Shown: positions 1 to 13,285, counted from the stretch's first letter. The stretch: DNA of 64,000 nucleotides from Anniella stebbinsi (GCA_029215795.1 JARDYH010000005.1:12618001-12682000); one strand, 5' to 3'. Program-made: numbers and translations. Notes: generated by a model from the sequence alone, not told the origin.

Positions 1-55
1 GAAGGGATTTTCTCTTCTCCACAACTATTAAAGGTGGAGCCCTGCCCTCTGAAGT
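1..55. repeat. decayed MITE-A terminal fragment
   Basis: The words for a ttctct-ccacaact-attaaag segment followed by gagccctgccctc parallel the right arm of the intact MITE-A copies (for example 3150-3180). The match is diverged and cut by the window edge. Confidence 0.35.
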
Positions 56-448
56 TGTACCTGGAATCATAGTCAGGGTTCCTAGCTGAGAACATCCACC
101 ACAGAGGCAGAGGCCAGGACACAGGGTCCTTTTGTATAATAGCCATATAACACAAATTGGCCTATCTCTTTTGCCTGCCCACTCAGGTCCACATCTTTAT
201 TTCTTTTCCCAACATAGTATGCATATCTCATTACAACACATATTTCCGATACGAGTCTTGATTTCCTCTCTTCTGTCTTTTTCTCTTGTTTCATCATCTG
301 AAAACTCCAGGATGGTTTTTCATATAGACTCAAGGGCTCGGATTCTGCTTTGGGGTAGGGTTGGGATTCAGATTTAAGGGAGTAGGGAACACAGATTCAA
401 AATGTGAAATTGATGTAAGGACACAGTATTTGTATAATTTTGGAATTC

Positions 449-454
449 AATAAA
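449..454 (+). terminator. candidate polyadenylation hexamer AATAAA
   Basis: A canonical AATAAA with downstream T-rich sequence and no plus-strand coding exon before it in the window. It could end an upstream gene or be chance in an A/T-rich stretch. Confidence 0.3.
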
Positions 455-480
455 GAACTGTTGATCTTCAGTGGAATCAG

Positions 481-2460
481 TCTTATGCTGTTATTTATTC
501 ATTTTTAGTGGCTTTAATACTCCCTTTCAGGTACACAGTCTTACAAAATGGTTTACAAAATTTAGAAATTACAGTTATTTTATATGGACACATTTGCTCA
601 TTTATACATCAACACGCTCATTGAAATATCTATTGTAAAAAAAAAGTGTGAGTGGGTAGGAGTACATTGTTTTTGTGTCATCTCTTTCATAATTTATATT
701 AGAAAATGATAAGGCAGATAGTTCCAGTGTTGAGTTCTTCTGTTAGGATTCCCACTCCCACTAGTTTTGCTCCCCCAACCCCACATCTCATGCAGGCTGA
801 GCACACCTAGTCCTCGTTGACCCGTTTTGAGTACCCCTACATTGGGCCTTTTTCTCCCGAGTGGACTGTGGTGTATATATACATTGCTGCCCCAATCCTA
901 GCTATATTAGAATCTTGGATGCCTCCATCAATTTCTATGGGCAGGTCTCTATTCCTTCTGTGGAGACATCTTAAAATAACTTCTCAATGTGAAGCACGAA
1001 CTGACCTATAAAGACAATGTGATGGTACTTTCTACCCTTTTTTGTATTTTCATGTGCCTCTTCCTTTCCAGCCACTCCGTTTTATTCCCCCTTGCACCCA
1101 ATTGTTGTCCCCTCAACATTCTGTGTTACTGAGTTATTATAGGACTGTTTGGGATTTTCCTCACCCCTTAGGTTTTTTCCCCCTATATGCAAACCTTAGG
1201 GTTATCATTAGTCTTTCCCAACCCAGACATTCAGTTCCATTTCACCTCCCCACCCCCGTTTGCCTCCCGTGTTTTTTTCCCTCCGTTTCATAAGCGCTGC
1301 AAGTGCTCCTCCCTTTCACGAGCTTAGCTATACCAGTGGACTCTCTCTTTTCACTTCTCCAGCTGCTATTGTGTCTGCCCACCTCACCCCACCCCTTCCC
1401 GTCTTGCCCCTCCAGTTCATTGGTTCTTGTCGTTGATGGACATTGTGATCCACGTGGCAGCCTTCCCCCCTCGCTCATTGGAGCTCCTATAGGAATTAGC
1501 CCAAATGCTTACATCTGTGTAATTTTTATAGATAAAGAGATGAAACTTGGCATGGTGATAGGTCTTCAGGAGAGCTTTAGCAATGCCAAGTTTGAATCAG
1601 CTCAGCTCATCCCTTGATTTTTAAAGGATTTTTTAATTTACCCCCCCTTAAAGCATTTCACTGAAAGTCCCATCAGTGCGATATGTTTGCATTTGTGAAG
1701 GATCCTCTTGCAGAGTATGATGAGTAGGGGGTTGCTTAATGTTTGGGAACAAGGTATTCTGTAGTCAGCAGATCTCCGAGTATAAACAATACGTATTGTT
1801 GAAAGTGTTGGTTCAGATATTGAAACCTCTGCATTTTCACGGTTGAGAAATGGTACCAGCATCCCTCAGTGCTAGTTCACTCTTCTGATGATCATCCCTG
1901 TCCTGTTTCTGCTTTGACCCTCAATCCTCCATTCAGGGTTCTTTTCTGCAAAATGTGGATAATTTGACACTGAATCTGGTAAGTTGGTGCAATGTCCTGA
2001 GAAGTTCTGCCTTCATTTTTTTTTTTAAATGTCACTGGTGAAAAAGGTACATCTGAAAACCCTGTACCGGACTGTGTCAGAAGAAACTTCAATGTTGGCA
2101 GAGCATAACTTTGGCCCTCCACACAATCACAAGGCCTTTCTTCATGATTGGATGTTCACATACTCTCACACACCGGTTCATCCTACCACTTCACTGCCAA
2201 GTGGGGGGGGGGGCATACAATATTGGGCTCAGAAAAACTATGCTTATTAAATGTGCTTATGGGAAATAAATCTGCATATATTTTCACAAGCTGGTGGATT
2301 TATTTTGTGTGCACAGAAGCTAGAGTTCTCACCACAAAATAAGAGTTTCTCTGGGTTGAATCTGATTTGTTTCTCAAAGGAGAGCTTTTTGTGGCGGACT
2401 TCCCTCATCTTAGAGTGGTGAATTACAAATTGTCAAAAAAGCAGACACAGAGTTGCACAA
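481..2460. other. intergenic, no recognisable gene or repeat
   Basis: Mostly unique-looking sequence. Positions 1040-1480 are pyrimidine-rich on the plus strand. Short open frames here show no familiar domain and no splice-compatible extension. A run of 10 G lies near 2203-2212. Confidence 0.5.
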
Positions 2461-2461
2461 A

Positions 2462-2685
2462 AGTGGTGTAATGGCTAGACTGTTGGACTGGGAGTCAGGA
2501 GATCTGGGTTCTAATCCCCACTCAGTCATGGAAGCTAACTGGGTGACTTTGGGCCAGTCACAGATTCTCAGCCCAAACCTACCTCACAGGATTGTGAGGC
2601 TAAAATGGAGATGAGGATAACATACAGTGTCTTGGATTTTTTAAGGAGGAAACACTGCAAGATATAAATGTAATAAATAACATAA
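2462..2685 (+). repeat. tRNA-derived SINE (reptile type)
   Basis: The head holds a perfect pol III A box (TGGTGTAATGG, 2464-2474) and a B box with one mismatch (2508-2516). The body follows the familiar reptilian SINE pattern (ggagtcagga, gactttgggccagtcac, cctacctcacagg). The tail ends in ataaatgtaataaataa, the same tail as the local LINEs, as expected if a LINE mobilised it. Confidence 0.85.
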
Positions 2686-2734
2686 AATAATTGCTTATAA
2701 CTAATTTATATGTAGAGAAGCAAACTGAAAAATA

Positions 2735-2835
2735 ATTACTATAATAATAATAATAATAATATATTTATTTATCACCCGCCTCTCCCAACGGATCGAGGCG
2801 GGGAACAACACCAAACACAAAATAATTTAAATAGA
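2735..2835 (-). repeat. LINE 3' tail fragment with (TAA)n
   Basis: A (TAA)n run at 2742-2760 is followed by the reverse complement of a LINE tail (atttatttatcacccgcctctccc). The plus-strand counterpart, with 'cccacctcgatccaaatggagaggtgg', is at 41525-41560. It is severely 5'-truncated. Confidence 0.6.
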
Positions 2836-2878
2836 AATACAACACATCTTACCATAGTGGGTAAGACAGTGACCAGAT

Positions 2879-3198
2879 TAGGCTGACCATCTGGAAAGGA
2901 GGATAGGGCTCATGTAACTTTAACAGTTGTAGAGAAAAGAGAATTTCAGCCAGTGTCATTTGTATGCAATTTGTTCCTGGTGAAATTCCCTCTTCATCAC
3001 AACAGTTAAAGGTGCAGGCACTACACTAGAGTGACCATATACAAAAGAAGGCAGGGCCCCCGCAACTTTAACTGTTGTGATGAAGAGGGAATTTCACCAG
3101 GAACTAATTGCATACAAATGACACCGACTGAAATTCCCTTTTCTCTACAACTCTTAAAGTTACATGAGCCCTGTCCTCCTTTTCAGATGGTCAGCCTA
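2879..3198. mobile_element. MITE-A copy 1 (hAT-like, palindromic)
   Basis: The element starts TAGGCTGACCAT and ends with its complement ATGGTCAGCCTA. It is flanked by a perfect 8-bp duplication GACCAGAT (2871-2878 and 3199-3206). The two halves are inverted copies and each half is itself an imperfect palindrome. It ends about 360 bp before the WAS start codon, so it may border the promoter. Confidence 0.9.
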
Positions 3199-3206
3199 GA
3201 CCAGAT

Positions 3207-3556
3207 GCTAACTTTTGACAGGCAACTTCAAGGCCCCTCCTCTCTTTTCTTATGGTTTCTTGTGGTTCTTTATATTTAGACTGGACTTAGACAGCCCTTC
3301 AAATAGAAGACTGCCCTCTGTAAAGTAGGACATTTGGCCACCCTATGAGTCCATCTTAATCCAATGTCTGTCTTTCAGATTTGCTCAGGGCTGGAGACTG
3401 CTGGGACTTTTTTTTTTTTAACAAGACAGGGAACCCAACTAACTCTCTTCTGTGTGATCCGGTGGTTTTGAGCTTCCTGTTCAAAAACAATATCCTTGCG
3501 ACACGGAAGTTTGCTCTGGGTGAGATTGTGGGGTGGAGAGCCCCGACAGGGCCAAA
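3207..3556 (+). promoter_or_regulatory. WAS proximal promoter / 5' UTR region
   Basis: This lies between MITE-A copy 1 and the WAS start codon. It holds two ETS-family cores: CTTCCTGT at 3473-3480 (ACAGGAAG on the minus strand) and CGGAAGT at 3504-3510, the latter about 50 bp before the ATG. ETS/PU.1-type control is known for mammalian WAS. No TATA box or clear CpG island is visible, and the transcription start cannot be placed. Confidence 0.45.
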
Positions 3557-3670
3557 ATGAGCCGGAGATCGAAGCCAGTAGCCCGAGGGCAGCCGGACAA
3601 CATGCCCTCCTGCCTCCTTGAGGATCATGAGAACCAGCAAGTGTTCGAACTCTTGGGCAGGAAATGCACG
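3557..3670 (+). CDS. WAS: WAS coding exon 1
   Basis: Encodes residues 1-38, including [11 protein letters not shown] and the FELLGRKC core that opens the WH1 domain. The start is the ATG in gccaaaATGa (A at -3). The donor is gtaatt at 3671. The exon ends in phase 0. Confidence 0.95.
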
Positions 3671-4956
3671 GTAATTCTGTTATCGTTCTGGGGAGGAAAA
3701 GCCATGGCAAACCCCAGAGCTTCCCTTTGGTGGGGCAGAGGGGGGAGCTGGTGGCTGTGGGCTAGGATTTAATTGCCAAATTTGGAGAATCCAAGCAATA
3801 CAGTAGAGAAGGAGCATTCAGTCTGGTATGGAGGCGAGAGGGCGGGTGATGGCTTTAGGCAAAACCCTTTCAGCCTGATCTCCCTCTTCCCAGGATCGTT
3901 TTGAGGATAAATTAGAAAATGGTGATGATGACTTAAAGACAGGAGTAGTAACTCAGATGCTGAAAGATCCTGGAGAATTGGAGCTGGGAATGTGATACAG
4001 GGATGTATAATGTATATGTAGGCTGACCATCTGAAAAGGAGAACAGAACTCATATAACTTTAACAGTGGTAGAGGAAAGGGAATTTCATCAGGTGTCATT
4101 TGTATGCAATTAGTTCCTGGTGAAATTCCCTCTTCATCACAACTGTTAAAGGTGCAGGCACTATACTAGAGTGACCATATACAAAAGAAGGCAGGGCCCC
4201 TGCAACTTTAACTGTTGTGATGAAGAGGGAATTTCACCAGGAACTAATTGCATACAAATGACACCTGATGAAATTCCCTTTCCTGTACCCTTTCCTCTAG
4301 ATGGTTTCAAGGAACCATCTCATTTCTCATTTGAATGTGTTAATGTAAATACTTGCGTACGTGAAGGGGCCATTAGTTTAGAAAGGAGAAGGACACAACC
4401 TGCTTAGTTTAAAAAACAAAACGGATGGCAGCTCACAATATAGGCTGCTGAACCCCAACCAAGTTTTCTCCCTGTGTGTTTAACCTTACTCCATCTTTCA
4501 TGCTGAAGAAGTTCGAGATCTCTGACTCTGAAACAGTTAATGCACACGGGAGAATATAGTGCAGTTCAGTTTCTGTGTGCTGCTTTGTCTGCAGGAAATG
4601 GGGACAGAAAACCACTTCCTGAAAAGGCCTATGCCCCAGTGCAATGGCTCTGACAGTGATGACATACAGCCACCATGAGGTGGGACTGCAAGTCACAACC
4701 ACCCCCAATAAGGGCTTCAAACAGGCCCATTTCATTCTGCTCAAAAATACTGGCTCAGAACATGAGGGGAATATCCTGTCACAAAATAGATATACAGCCT
4801 ACACGTCATATTGCTTATTCTGAGGGATGTCACATTGGGTGATGGGATTTCTCCCAAGTGATGTGATTTCCTCCCAACTAATGTTTGGGGCTGCGGTTTT
4901 GAGAGTGTTGAGAATTCTCATTTAAACATCCTTAGTCTGTTTATTTATTTTTATTA

Positions 4957-5009
<53 letters not shown>

Positions 5010-6543
5010 TCACTCTCACCCCCCCTTTTTTTTTTGCCCAAAACTGCTGAGGCAATGCAGCCACTGACTTACTGGTTTACTTGGTACTTACTGGTTCAAA
5101 TGTGTAATGTAGCTGAGGCATGCCTTTATTTTAAACCAGCGTTCCTTCTTAATTCCGAAATATTCCAAAATATGACTTCGTTCCAAAAATAACACATAAA
5201 ACATGATCCTGAGATAACGACATTCCTTATACAGCTGTCCTGTATGTATCTACTCAGGAGGAAGTCTGATTGAATTCAACAGGGTTTACACCCAAATATG
5301 TGGGTTTAAGATTGTCACCTTAAGGAAGTTCACTGAAGGATGTTCCGGAGGTTTGGGGGGGCCCTCCTGAACAATTTAGAATGGTGTGGGATGGTGTGCA
5401 GGGCCCTCAAAATTGAGCCTTTGGGGAGATCCCTCCTCTCCCAACAGACCCTCCTCTGTGCCCCCCATCCCACGTTGTTCAGGAAGGCTCCCTGACCCTC
5501 TGGAGAGGCTTTCTGAGGTGCAGGTGGTTGCAGTGGGAAGGGGGGGAGGGACAGAAAACTTTACTTCCATGAACTTCTCCTTTGTGACCACTCAGAGGTT
5601 ACAGGTAAGCAACCTGCATTTCCTTATGCTAACTTGTTTTTGCTTTGCCCTAGCTGTGGAGGAACAAACACTAGGTTGACCATCTGAAAAGGAGGACAGG
5701 GCTCATGTAACTTTAACAGTTGCAGAGAAAAGGGAATTTCAGCCGCCGTCATTTGTATGCAATTAGTTCCTGGTGCAATTCCCTCTTTATCACAACAGTT
5801 AAAGTTGCAGGGGCCCTGCCTTCTTTTGTATATGGTCACTCTAGTATAGTGCCTGCACCTTTAACTGTTGTGATAGAGAGGGAATTTCACCAGGAACTAA
5901 TTGAAAACAAATGACACTGGCTGAAATTCCCTTTTCTCTACAACTGTGAAAGTTACATGAGCCCTGTCCTCCTTTTCAGATGGTCAGCCTAACAAACACT
6001 ATTTTGTGGTGCTACTTCACTTCCCCAGGTGTTATGCCATCACCGCTCCCTACGTGGCAATAAATTTGGGCATGTCTGTTGTTTTGGATGCAAAAGTGCG
6101 AACCTCCTAGCATTTGTGACTGGGCGACACTTCCCAATTTACACTTCCTTGGCATCACATCTTTATTTGAAAACATTAAAAATCCCCAAACACTAGGGTG
6201 ACCAGATAAAATCCAGGTCAGGGCTCATGTAACTTTAACAGTTGTAGAGAAAAGGGGATTTCAGCCAGTGTTATTTGTATGCAATTAGTTCCTGGTGAAA
6301 TTCCCTCTTCACCACAACAGTTAAAGTTGCAGGGGTCCTGCCTTCTTTTGTATATGGTCACTCTAGTATAGTGCCTGCACCTTTAACTGTTGTGATGAAG
6401 GGGGAATTTCGCCAGGAACTAATTGCATACAAATGACACTGGCTGAAATTCCCTTTTCTCTACAACAGTTTACATGAGCCCTGACCTGGATTTTATCTGG
6501 TCAGCCTACCAAACACCACAGTGGGGGAAGGGCAGTAAAACAT

Positions 6544-6575
<32 letters not shown>

Positions 6576-9500
6576 AAGTGAAAGTAACCTTTTGGGCAAT
6601 AGTGTACACACAACACAAATGGGTCTGTCTGTCTGTATTACTTTTTTATTTTATTACATTTCTATACCACCCAATAGCGGAAGCTCTCTGGGCGGTTTAC
6701 AATCACATGTCTTGGGGTGCACATAGATAAAATCATAATCCTTTATAGAGAGAGTGGAGCACAAATGTATGAAGAGCCAATTTATAAATGTTAAGAAAAA
6801 TAAATTAAAAATAAGGCAGGCCACTTATGTGGCAGCTGGGCTAAGACAGGGCTTCCTGCTCTCAAAAGGAACCTCCCAGAGAGCTTTGGCTATTAGGTGG
6901 TATAGAAATGAAATAATAAATAAACATGTCAAGTGTGAAGGGCGTACATTTTTTTAAAATGTGCCTGATTAATCAATAATACAGTAGCTGAATTCGGACG
7001 ACACAATAAGCAACGGGGGGTGGGGGAAACAATCGTCAGTTGTATTGACTATCGTGTAGTCCAAATGCTGCCATAGTCAACTCTGCGCTGATCCTAATCC
7101 ACACCACAGTTGAATATTTATTACCATGTTGTGTGGGGAGTACCCCCTAGATGAACAACTGTAAAGTTGATTATTACCCCACCATTGACTATCGTGTTGT
7201 CCGGATTCAGCCAGTATGTCTTTTTAGTAAATTTAAGTGTTTTTTTAAATAAAATGAATCAATATAAAGGCTTCAGCCTTCATATCAAATGATCTTTCTG
7301 ACTGTGTACATTATTTAGATTGTAATCTCATTGGGGCAGGGAAGTGTCATTTGCCATGTATACTGATGGCATTGTATAATTAATAATACAATAATCTGCA
7401 AATGTATCCTCACTCCTAAAAGGAGCTTTCCTATTCCAGCCTACCATATCCTCCAAGTAGGACATTCCACTCCTACCCCAAATATGTTTTTCTTTTCCAA
7501 CTGTTACTCTACATTCAGTGATTTCAGAGTATGCTCAGTCCTCTTTGAGCTTTTGTGTTTTCTTTTCTCGGTTTTTTTTATTGTACTTCTGCAAATTTTA
7601 AGGTTCCCCTAAGCATGTGAATGCTTCCCTCTTGTTTCTCAGTGGCCGCATTATAGTTACAATCCAGGCAGCGCTCACCCCCTGAGTTTTCTCTTAAAAA
7701 GCAGGACCAGCCTTACCATTAGGCAGCATGAGACAACTGCTTCAGACAGCAGATATTGAGGGCAGTAGAACCCCCCTTCTCCCAGGTGTTCCTCCTGACC
7801 CTGGACTATTCCCTTCCCTTGGAAGATAAAGCTGTATGTGCCACAGGGCCTATCCTGCACCCCCTAAATTAGCCTGCTACCCTTGGGTGTGATGGACAAC
7901 ATTATCCCATTACCACTGCTGAAGTAAGGTTTAACTGGGATTTCTGTCAACTCCTGTACATAGAATGGAGCAGGAGAGGGGGCACCATTTTGTCTTTTAC
8001 CTCAGGCAGCAAAATGTCTTGGAGTAGGGTGACCAGATAAAATCTAGGTCAGGGCTCATGTAACTTTAACAGTTGTAGAGAAAAGGGAATTTCAGCCAGA
8101 GTCATTTGTATGCAATTAGTTCCTGGTGAAATTCCCTCTTCATTGCAATTGTTAAAGTTGCAGGGGCCCTGCCTTCTTTTGTATATGGTCACTCTAGTAT
8201 AGTGCCTGCAACTTTAACTGTTGTGATGAAGAGGGAATTTCACCAGGAACTAATTGCATACAAATGACACTGGCTGAAATTCCCTTTTCTCTACAACTGT
8301 TAAAGTTACATGAGCCCTGACCTGGATTTTATCTGGTCAGCCTAGCAGTGCCTATCACAGGTCAGCAAAAGCCTGAGTGAACAAATGCATTTTCAAGAGG
8401 TGTTTAAAGCTCACCACAGTTTCTGCCTCTCAAACCATATATAGGAATGCAGGAACCTACTTCCCGTCTGCAACATTTGGTCAGTGTATTCTTCAGCCTC
8501 CACCCACTAGTGTCCATCCAACCTCCGGAATCCTTTATTTCACTTTTCTTCAAAGAGGACTTTTCAGGGAAGAAAAAGGAGAAAGGTCCAGAATTGCAGC
8601 TCTTCTCTCTTGGGGCAGTTTCCAATGGTAGTCTGTGCTGTTTAGACTTCTAGGCTGATTCACTTCAATGGGTCTACTCTGTGTTGGAGTACCATTGAAT
8701 ACTGTCCCTGATTCCCAGTTCCATGGGGCACGAATAGAAAAGAAACAGGGACCAGGTTAGGTTCCCTTCCGGCCCCTTCTTGTACCTTGTCAAACAGGCT
8801 TGACATTCACAATTAGGCCACAGCCTTCTAGGCTGACCATATGAAAAGGAGGACAGGGCTCATGTAACTTTAACAGTTGTAGAGAAAAGGGAATTTCAGC
8901 AGGTGTCATTTGCATGCAGTTCGTATCTGGTGAAATTCCCTCTCCATTACAACAGTTAAAGCTGCAGGGGCCCTGCCCTCTTTTGTATCTGGTCACTCTA
9001 GTATAGTGCCTGCAACTTTAACTGTTGTAATGAAAAGGAGATTTCACCAGGGACTAATTGCATACAAATGACGCCGGCTGAAATTCCCTTTTCTCTGCAA
9101 CTGTTAAAGTTACATGAGCCCTGTCCTCCTTTTCATATGGTCAGCCTACTTTAACATCTGATTTCCCCAAAACACAGACTTAAGGTTGCTACCTGGGTTG
9201 GGGTTTTGGTCAGGTCTGGCTCTGGTTTTGTTGCTAGGCCCTATCTATTTTTAATGTTCAGTTCCTACCGACAGTTTTGTTTTCCAGACCCAAAGGTTTT
9301 TCCACTCACAGGGCCCCTGAGTCTTTAATACCTTCCAATCATATAGCTGTTGAAGGCACAGGAAACTTGTCAGGGGAAAAAAGACATTTTCATAGATTTG
9401 TGTGGTCATAGAGGAGGTGGATCAGGACCCTGAAGTTCCATAACAGCACTCTTCTCTGATACTCAATGGTCTTCTGAGCCTTTGGGTGGGCTGTTCATTT

Positions 9501-12500
9501 TGCTAAGCTCCCTGAAGTACTAAAATTAAGTTTGCCACACTAAGAAGACTGAGGGCTGAGGCAGTGTGAGGAGAGTAATTGGTGTGTGGGTTAGGCACTA
9601 CAACAGGTTAGGTGACATGGTGGGTGGCTGTAAATGTAAGGTAAGCTAGGCTGACCATCTGAAAAGGAGGACAGGGCTCCTGTAACTTTAACAGTTGTAG
9701 AGAAAAGGGAATTTCAGCCAGTGTCATTTGTATGCAATTAGTCCCTGGTGAAATTCTCTCTTCATCACAACAGTTAAAGGTGCAGGCACTATACTAGAGT
9801 GAAGCAGGGCCCCTGCAACTTTAACAGTTGTGATGAAGAGGGAATTTCATCAGGAACTAATTGCATACAAATGACACTGGCTGAAATTCCCTTTTCTCTA
9901 CAACTGTTAAAGTTACAGGAGTCCTGTCCTCCTTTTCAGATGGTCAGCCTAGGTAAGCTATTGGAAGCGATTAAGACGAGGGAAAGGCTAACAGTTTGGT
10001 GGTTGTTTGCAGGAAGTCACAAGAGCTGGCATGATGCTGGGGCCTAAATGATGTGCTGCCCCGTTGTCACATTGCATCCTTGTCCCAACTTAGGCCCCCT
10101 CTACAAGATTTCGGTTTGATGCCCAGTTGCCCGATTATGCGCATATACGGAGAAGCGCATGTACTCCTAAAACCAATTCACAAGAGGCGGTGAAGCGCAT
10201 TACGGGCTATATGAAACGCGCTTTAAAGTTGTTTACATGCGGAGAATCACATGTTTACATGATCATAAGGCACTTTAACTCCCACAGCAAATTAAAACTC
10301 GCTATTTAACGCGCATTTGAAAATGCGAATAATCGGAGATAAAAAGCGCCTCAAACCCCGATTTGCGCTCCGCTCTTGTAGAGGTAAAATTCGTAATGCA
10401 CCTTGAAAGAGCTTTAAATCGTTCTTGTAGAGGCACCCTAAATCATTAACTTGCTGCTTGTTTTTTCCTGATAGTGCATTGTCACAACTGTGGCCCAGCT
10501 CTTCCTGGCTTTGCCTCAAGATAGCAGAAATTGGTCCAAGCAAGGCTCTGGGGTCCTGTGCTTCGTGAAGGATAATCCCAAGCGTTCATATTTCATCCGC
10601 TTCTATGATCTTAAGGTACCAACTCCTGGTTCTGTCATGACTTCTCCCCTCGCCCCACCCCCCACCCCTGCATCTCACTTTCACCAGAGGCAGTTATGGG
10701 CCTATAGCTCATTCGTTAGAATGACTTTGTGTCTCCATTCTATATTCATCCCATCTCACGCAGGGAACTGAGGACCGTCTCACAATGTCAATGGTCTCTT
10801 TCCTGCTAGACTGCTGCTGCTCAGATTTAAACAAAACGAAGTGTCTTATGGGGTAGGAATTCCTAGGAATACATTGAAACCGGTTTGAAGGCAGTGCCAG
10901 AGAGGAAGAGTTTTTTTTTTGGGGGGGGGGGGTTGCTTTAGATGCCAGAATAAATTGGCTGGCCTTGGGTACGATGCACCTTGACTGAGAAGGGCACTGC
11001 CACTCGCTGCTTTACCTCAGACAACAAAATATCTTGGTCTAGCCCTTTGTCTGCCCCATTCACATGTCAAGTGTGTGTGTGTGTGTGTGTAGTGTAGTGT
11101 TACATAAAAATGTACACGAGGAAGTGAATCCTCTCCCTTACCTCACTGTGCTCTGTCATGAAATACTTTTCCTCCCAGCCTGCTCAGTTCTGGTACCAGA
11201 GCTGGGCCAGGAGAAAAATGCCTGCAGAGACAGAGTATGGGGGAGTTAAGGTGGAAAAGGAAAAGCTCAGCTCCCCTCTCCCACCTTTTGTTGTAAAACA
11301 TGAAACACACACACCTTTTAGAACCAATTTGGCTGTCCCATTCATGAAAAATTTGGTCATGAGAATTAGGCCAAACTTAGGGAGGCGTTGCAAATCCTGA
11401 CTGTAATCCCTTGCCTCCTGAATTTTTATATCTGGAATTAAAAATATCTAGATGTGGGGAGGTGTAGGAAAGGCAAATTGTGAATTAATGTGTGACTCTG
11501 CTTACTCTCTTCCTACATTACAGGATAGGAAAATGATCTGGGAGCAGGAATTGTATAGCCAGCTGGCCTACCTTGCTCCCACTTCCTATTTCCACACCTT
11601 TTCAGGAGATGTGAGTATTTGAGTGTGTGTTTGTGGGTATATATGCATGCATGCAGTCGGTTGAACTGTGAAGGACTCAAGAGTGTCGTCAGACAAGCAT
11701 CGTTATTGGGCACTCATGCATTTTTGCGAGTCCTATTCATGACCACAATCTCCTCCTGTACATCTCCTGCCCCTTCTAGCCTTCTTCCTGTGACAAAAGA
11801 AGACCCTGTAAGTCTGATTTATTTTTAGAGATGAAACTTGCCTCTATCTCCTGCTGTGTGGAGGAGAATCGGTGCGGTAAAAATGGCCCGTTGAATGGGC
11901 CACGTGGACGTTGTTTACTTCCTCTTTCTTCTCTGTGAGAAAAAGGAAATATTGAGCAACAAAAGCGGGGGGTGGGGGCGCAGAGAAGTGATGGTAGGGA
12001 ACCGTGATTCCCCCCCCCCCCCCGTCTGATGGAGCTCTCAGTGAGGGAGTTGGAGTTATATAGACTAGGGCTGCCTCTACAAGAGAGGTTTAATGCGCTT
12101 TGAAGGTTCATTAAAAATTTTACCTCTACAAGAACGGAGTGCAAATCGGGCGTAGAGGCGCGTTATCTCCCCGATAATGCGCATTTTCGAATGCGCGTTA
12201 AATCGCGAGTTTTATTTTGCTACGGCCGTTAAAGCGCATTTTCCCCGTGTGAACAAGCGATTATGCGCATTAACTTATTGTAAAGCGCTTTTTGGACATC
12301 TATTAATGCGTTTCGCCGCCTCTCGCAGCCTCCCGTGCAGAGGGATTAGGAGTAAATGCGCGTCTGCGATAATGCGCATAATCGCACAACCGGGCGCAAA
12401 AGCGCATCCTTGTAGAGGGGGCCTAGGTTTACATGAGGCAACAACCCATCATGGGCAGCCAGCCATGCACGATCTCACTAGTGACTGTCCTTCCAAAGTG

Positions 12501-13285
12501 CCAAAATGGCATTTTGGAAGGACTGTCATTCATTTCCCAGAGTTTTTCTTTTTCAGTGCCTCAAAGATGCGCAATTGGGGTTGTATTTTTAAAAATATAT
12601 ATATTGTTATTGTTGTTGATCTTGCGCAAGTGTGATCTTATGGCTCTCTGATATGTGGAGTATTGCCTGATCAATTTCCTTGTCTGATTCAGCTTTGAAG
12701 GGGAGTAAGTAACATACAAGGAAATTGATAAGAGGAGGCTGCATACAGGCTAATTTGAATGCAGTTTCAAAGGACCAGGGGAGAAATAATACTAAAGGGA
12801 AGAAGGGACTCGGTAGCGCAATTTAGAAGCACCGAAAATGGGGGATGAGCCAAAAGAATAAGTGCATCAAAAGAGGAGGGGGGGGGTAATATTCTCCTTG
12901 GCAAAATGATCCTCTCGCTTTTAAGTGAGCCATTTTGAAGTGGCCAGAGAATTTCAGCTATTAGGTAGTAAGGAATGGAATAAACGAAAAAATAAATAAA
13001 ATGGGTGTTGAACTGATACTTCTTAGTGTCTTTCACCTTTTCAACACTTCCCAAGTCTCTAGCTACTCTGGAAAGGGGAGATATTAGCATCTTACCCCCA
13101 TTTTCAGGGCTATTTTTCAAAGCACTTACTGCTGTGATTACTGTGTTTCCATAGGAATCCCCCCCCCAAAAAAACTGAGAAGGCAGCTGCATGGGATGGA
13201 GTGAATGGGGCCCCAGGGTGTGGAGGGTGGGGACTGGTGTGCCGTTGGTGCTGAGACCCCATTTACTCTGTCCCATTCTGCCACC

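Larger units (their letters stand above)
1..480 (+). other. possible 3' end of an upstream gene, no coding sequence seen
   Basis: No exon is recognisable here. An AATAAA hexamer at 449-454 is followed about 20 bp later by a T/G-containing stretch, which would suit the 3' UTR end of a plus-strand gene lying left of the window. In mammals WDR13 lies beside WAS, so it is a candidate, but nothing in the sequence identifies it. Positions 1-60 resemble an old piece of the MITE-A arm. Confidence 0.3.
3671..10474 (+). other. WAS intron 1 (6.8 kb), packed with MITEs
   Basis: It holds six MITE-A copies (4019, 5672, 6194, 8025, 8829, 9647), one MITE-B copy (10091-10440), one MITE-C copy (6990-7215), a LINE tail (6640-6705) and two microsatellites. 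About a quarter of the intron is MITE-A. The remaining parts, such as 4310-4950, 7220-8020 and 9150-9640, show nothing recognisable. Confidence 0.7.

Noticed and set aside
1..480. WDR13 coding exon
   Set aside because: Expected by mammalian synteny, but no WD40-like sequence is visible in any frame.
2462..2535. Functional tRNA gene
   Set aside because: The A and B boxes belong to a SINE head; the rest does not fold as a tRNA and the tail is LINE-like.
3533..3556. Upstream extension of the WAS reading frame
   Set aside because: The extension begins with GTG, not ATG, so the start at 3557 is kept.
12177..12635. 152-codon plus-strand frame
   Set aside because: It lies in MITE-B copy 2; the frame stays open because its CpG-rich words avoid stops. 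The copy at 30200-30586 does the same.
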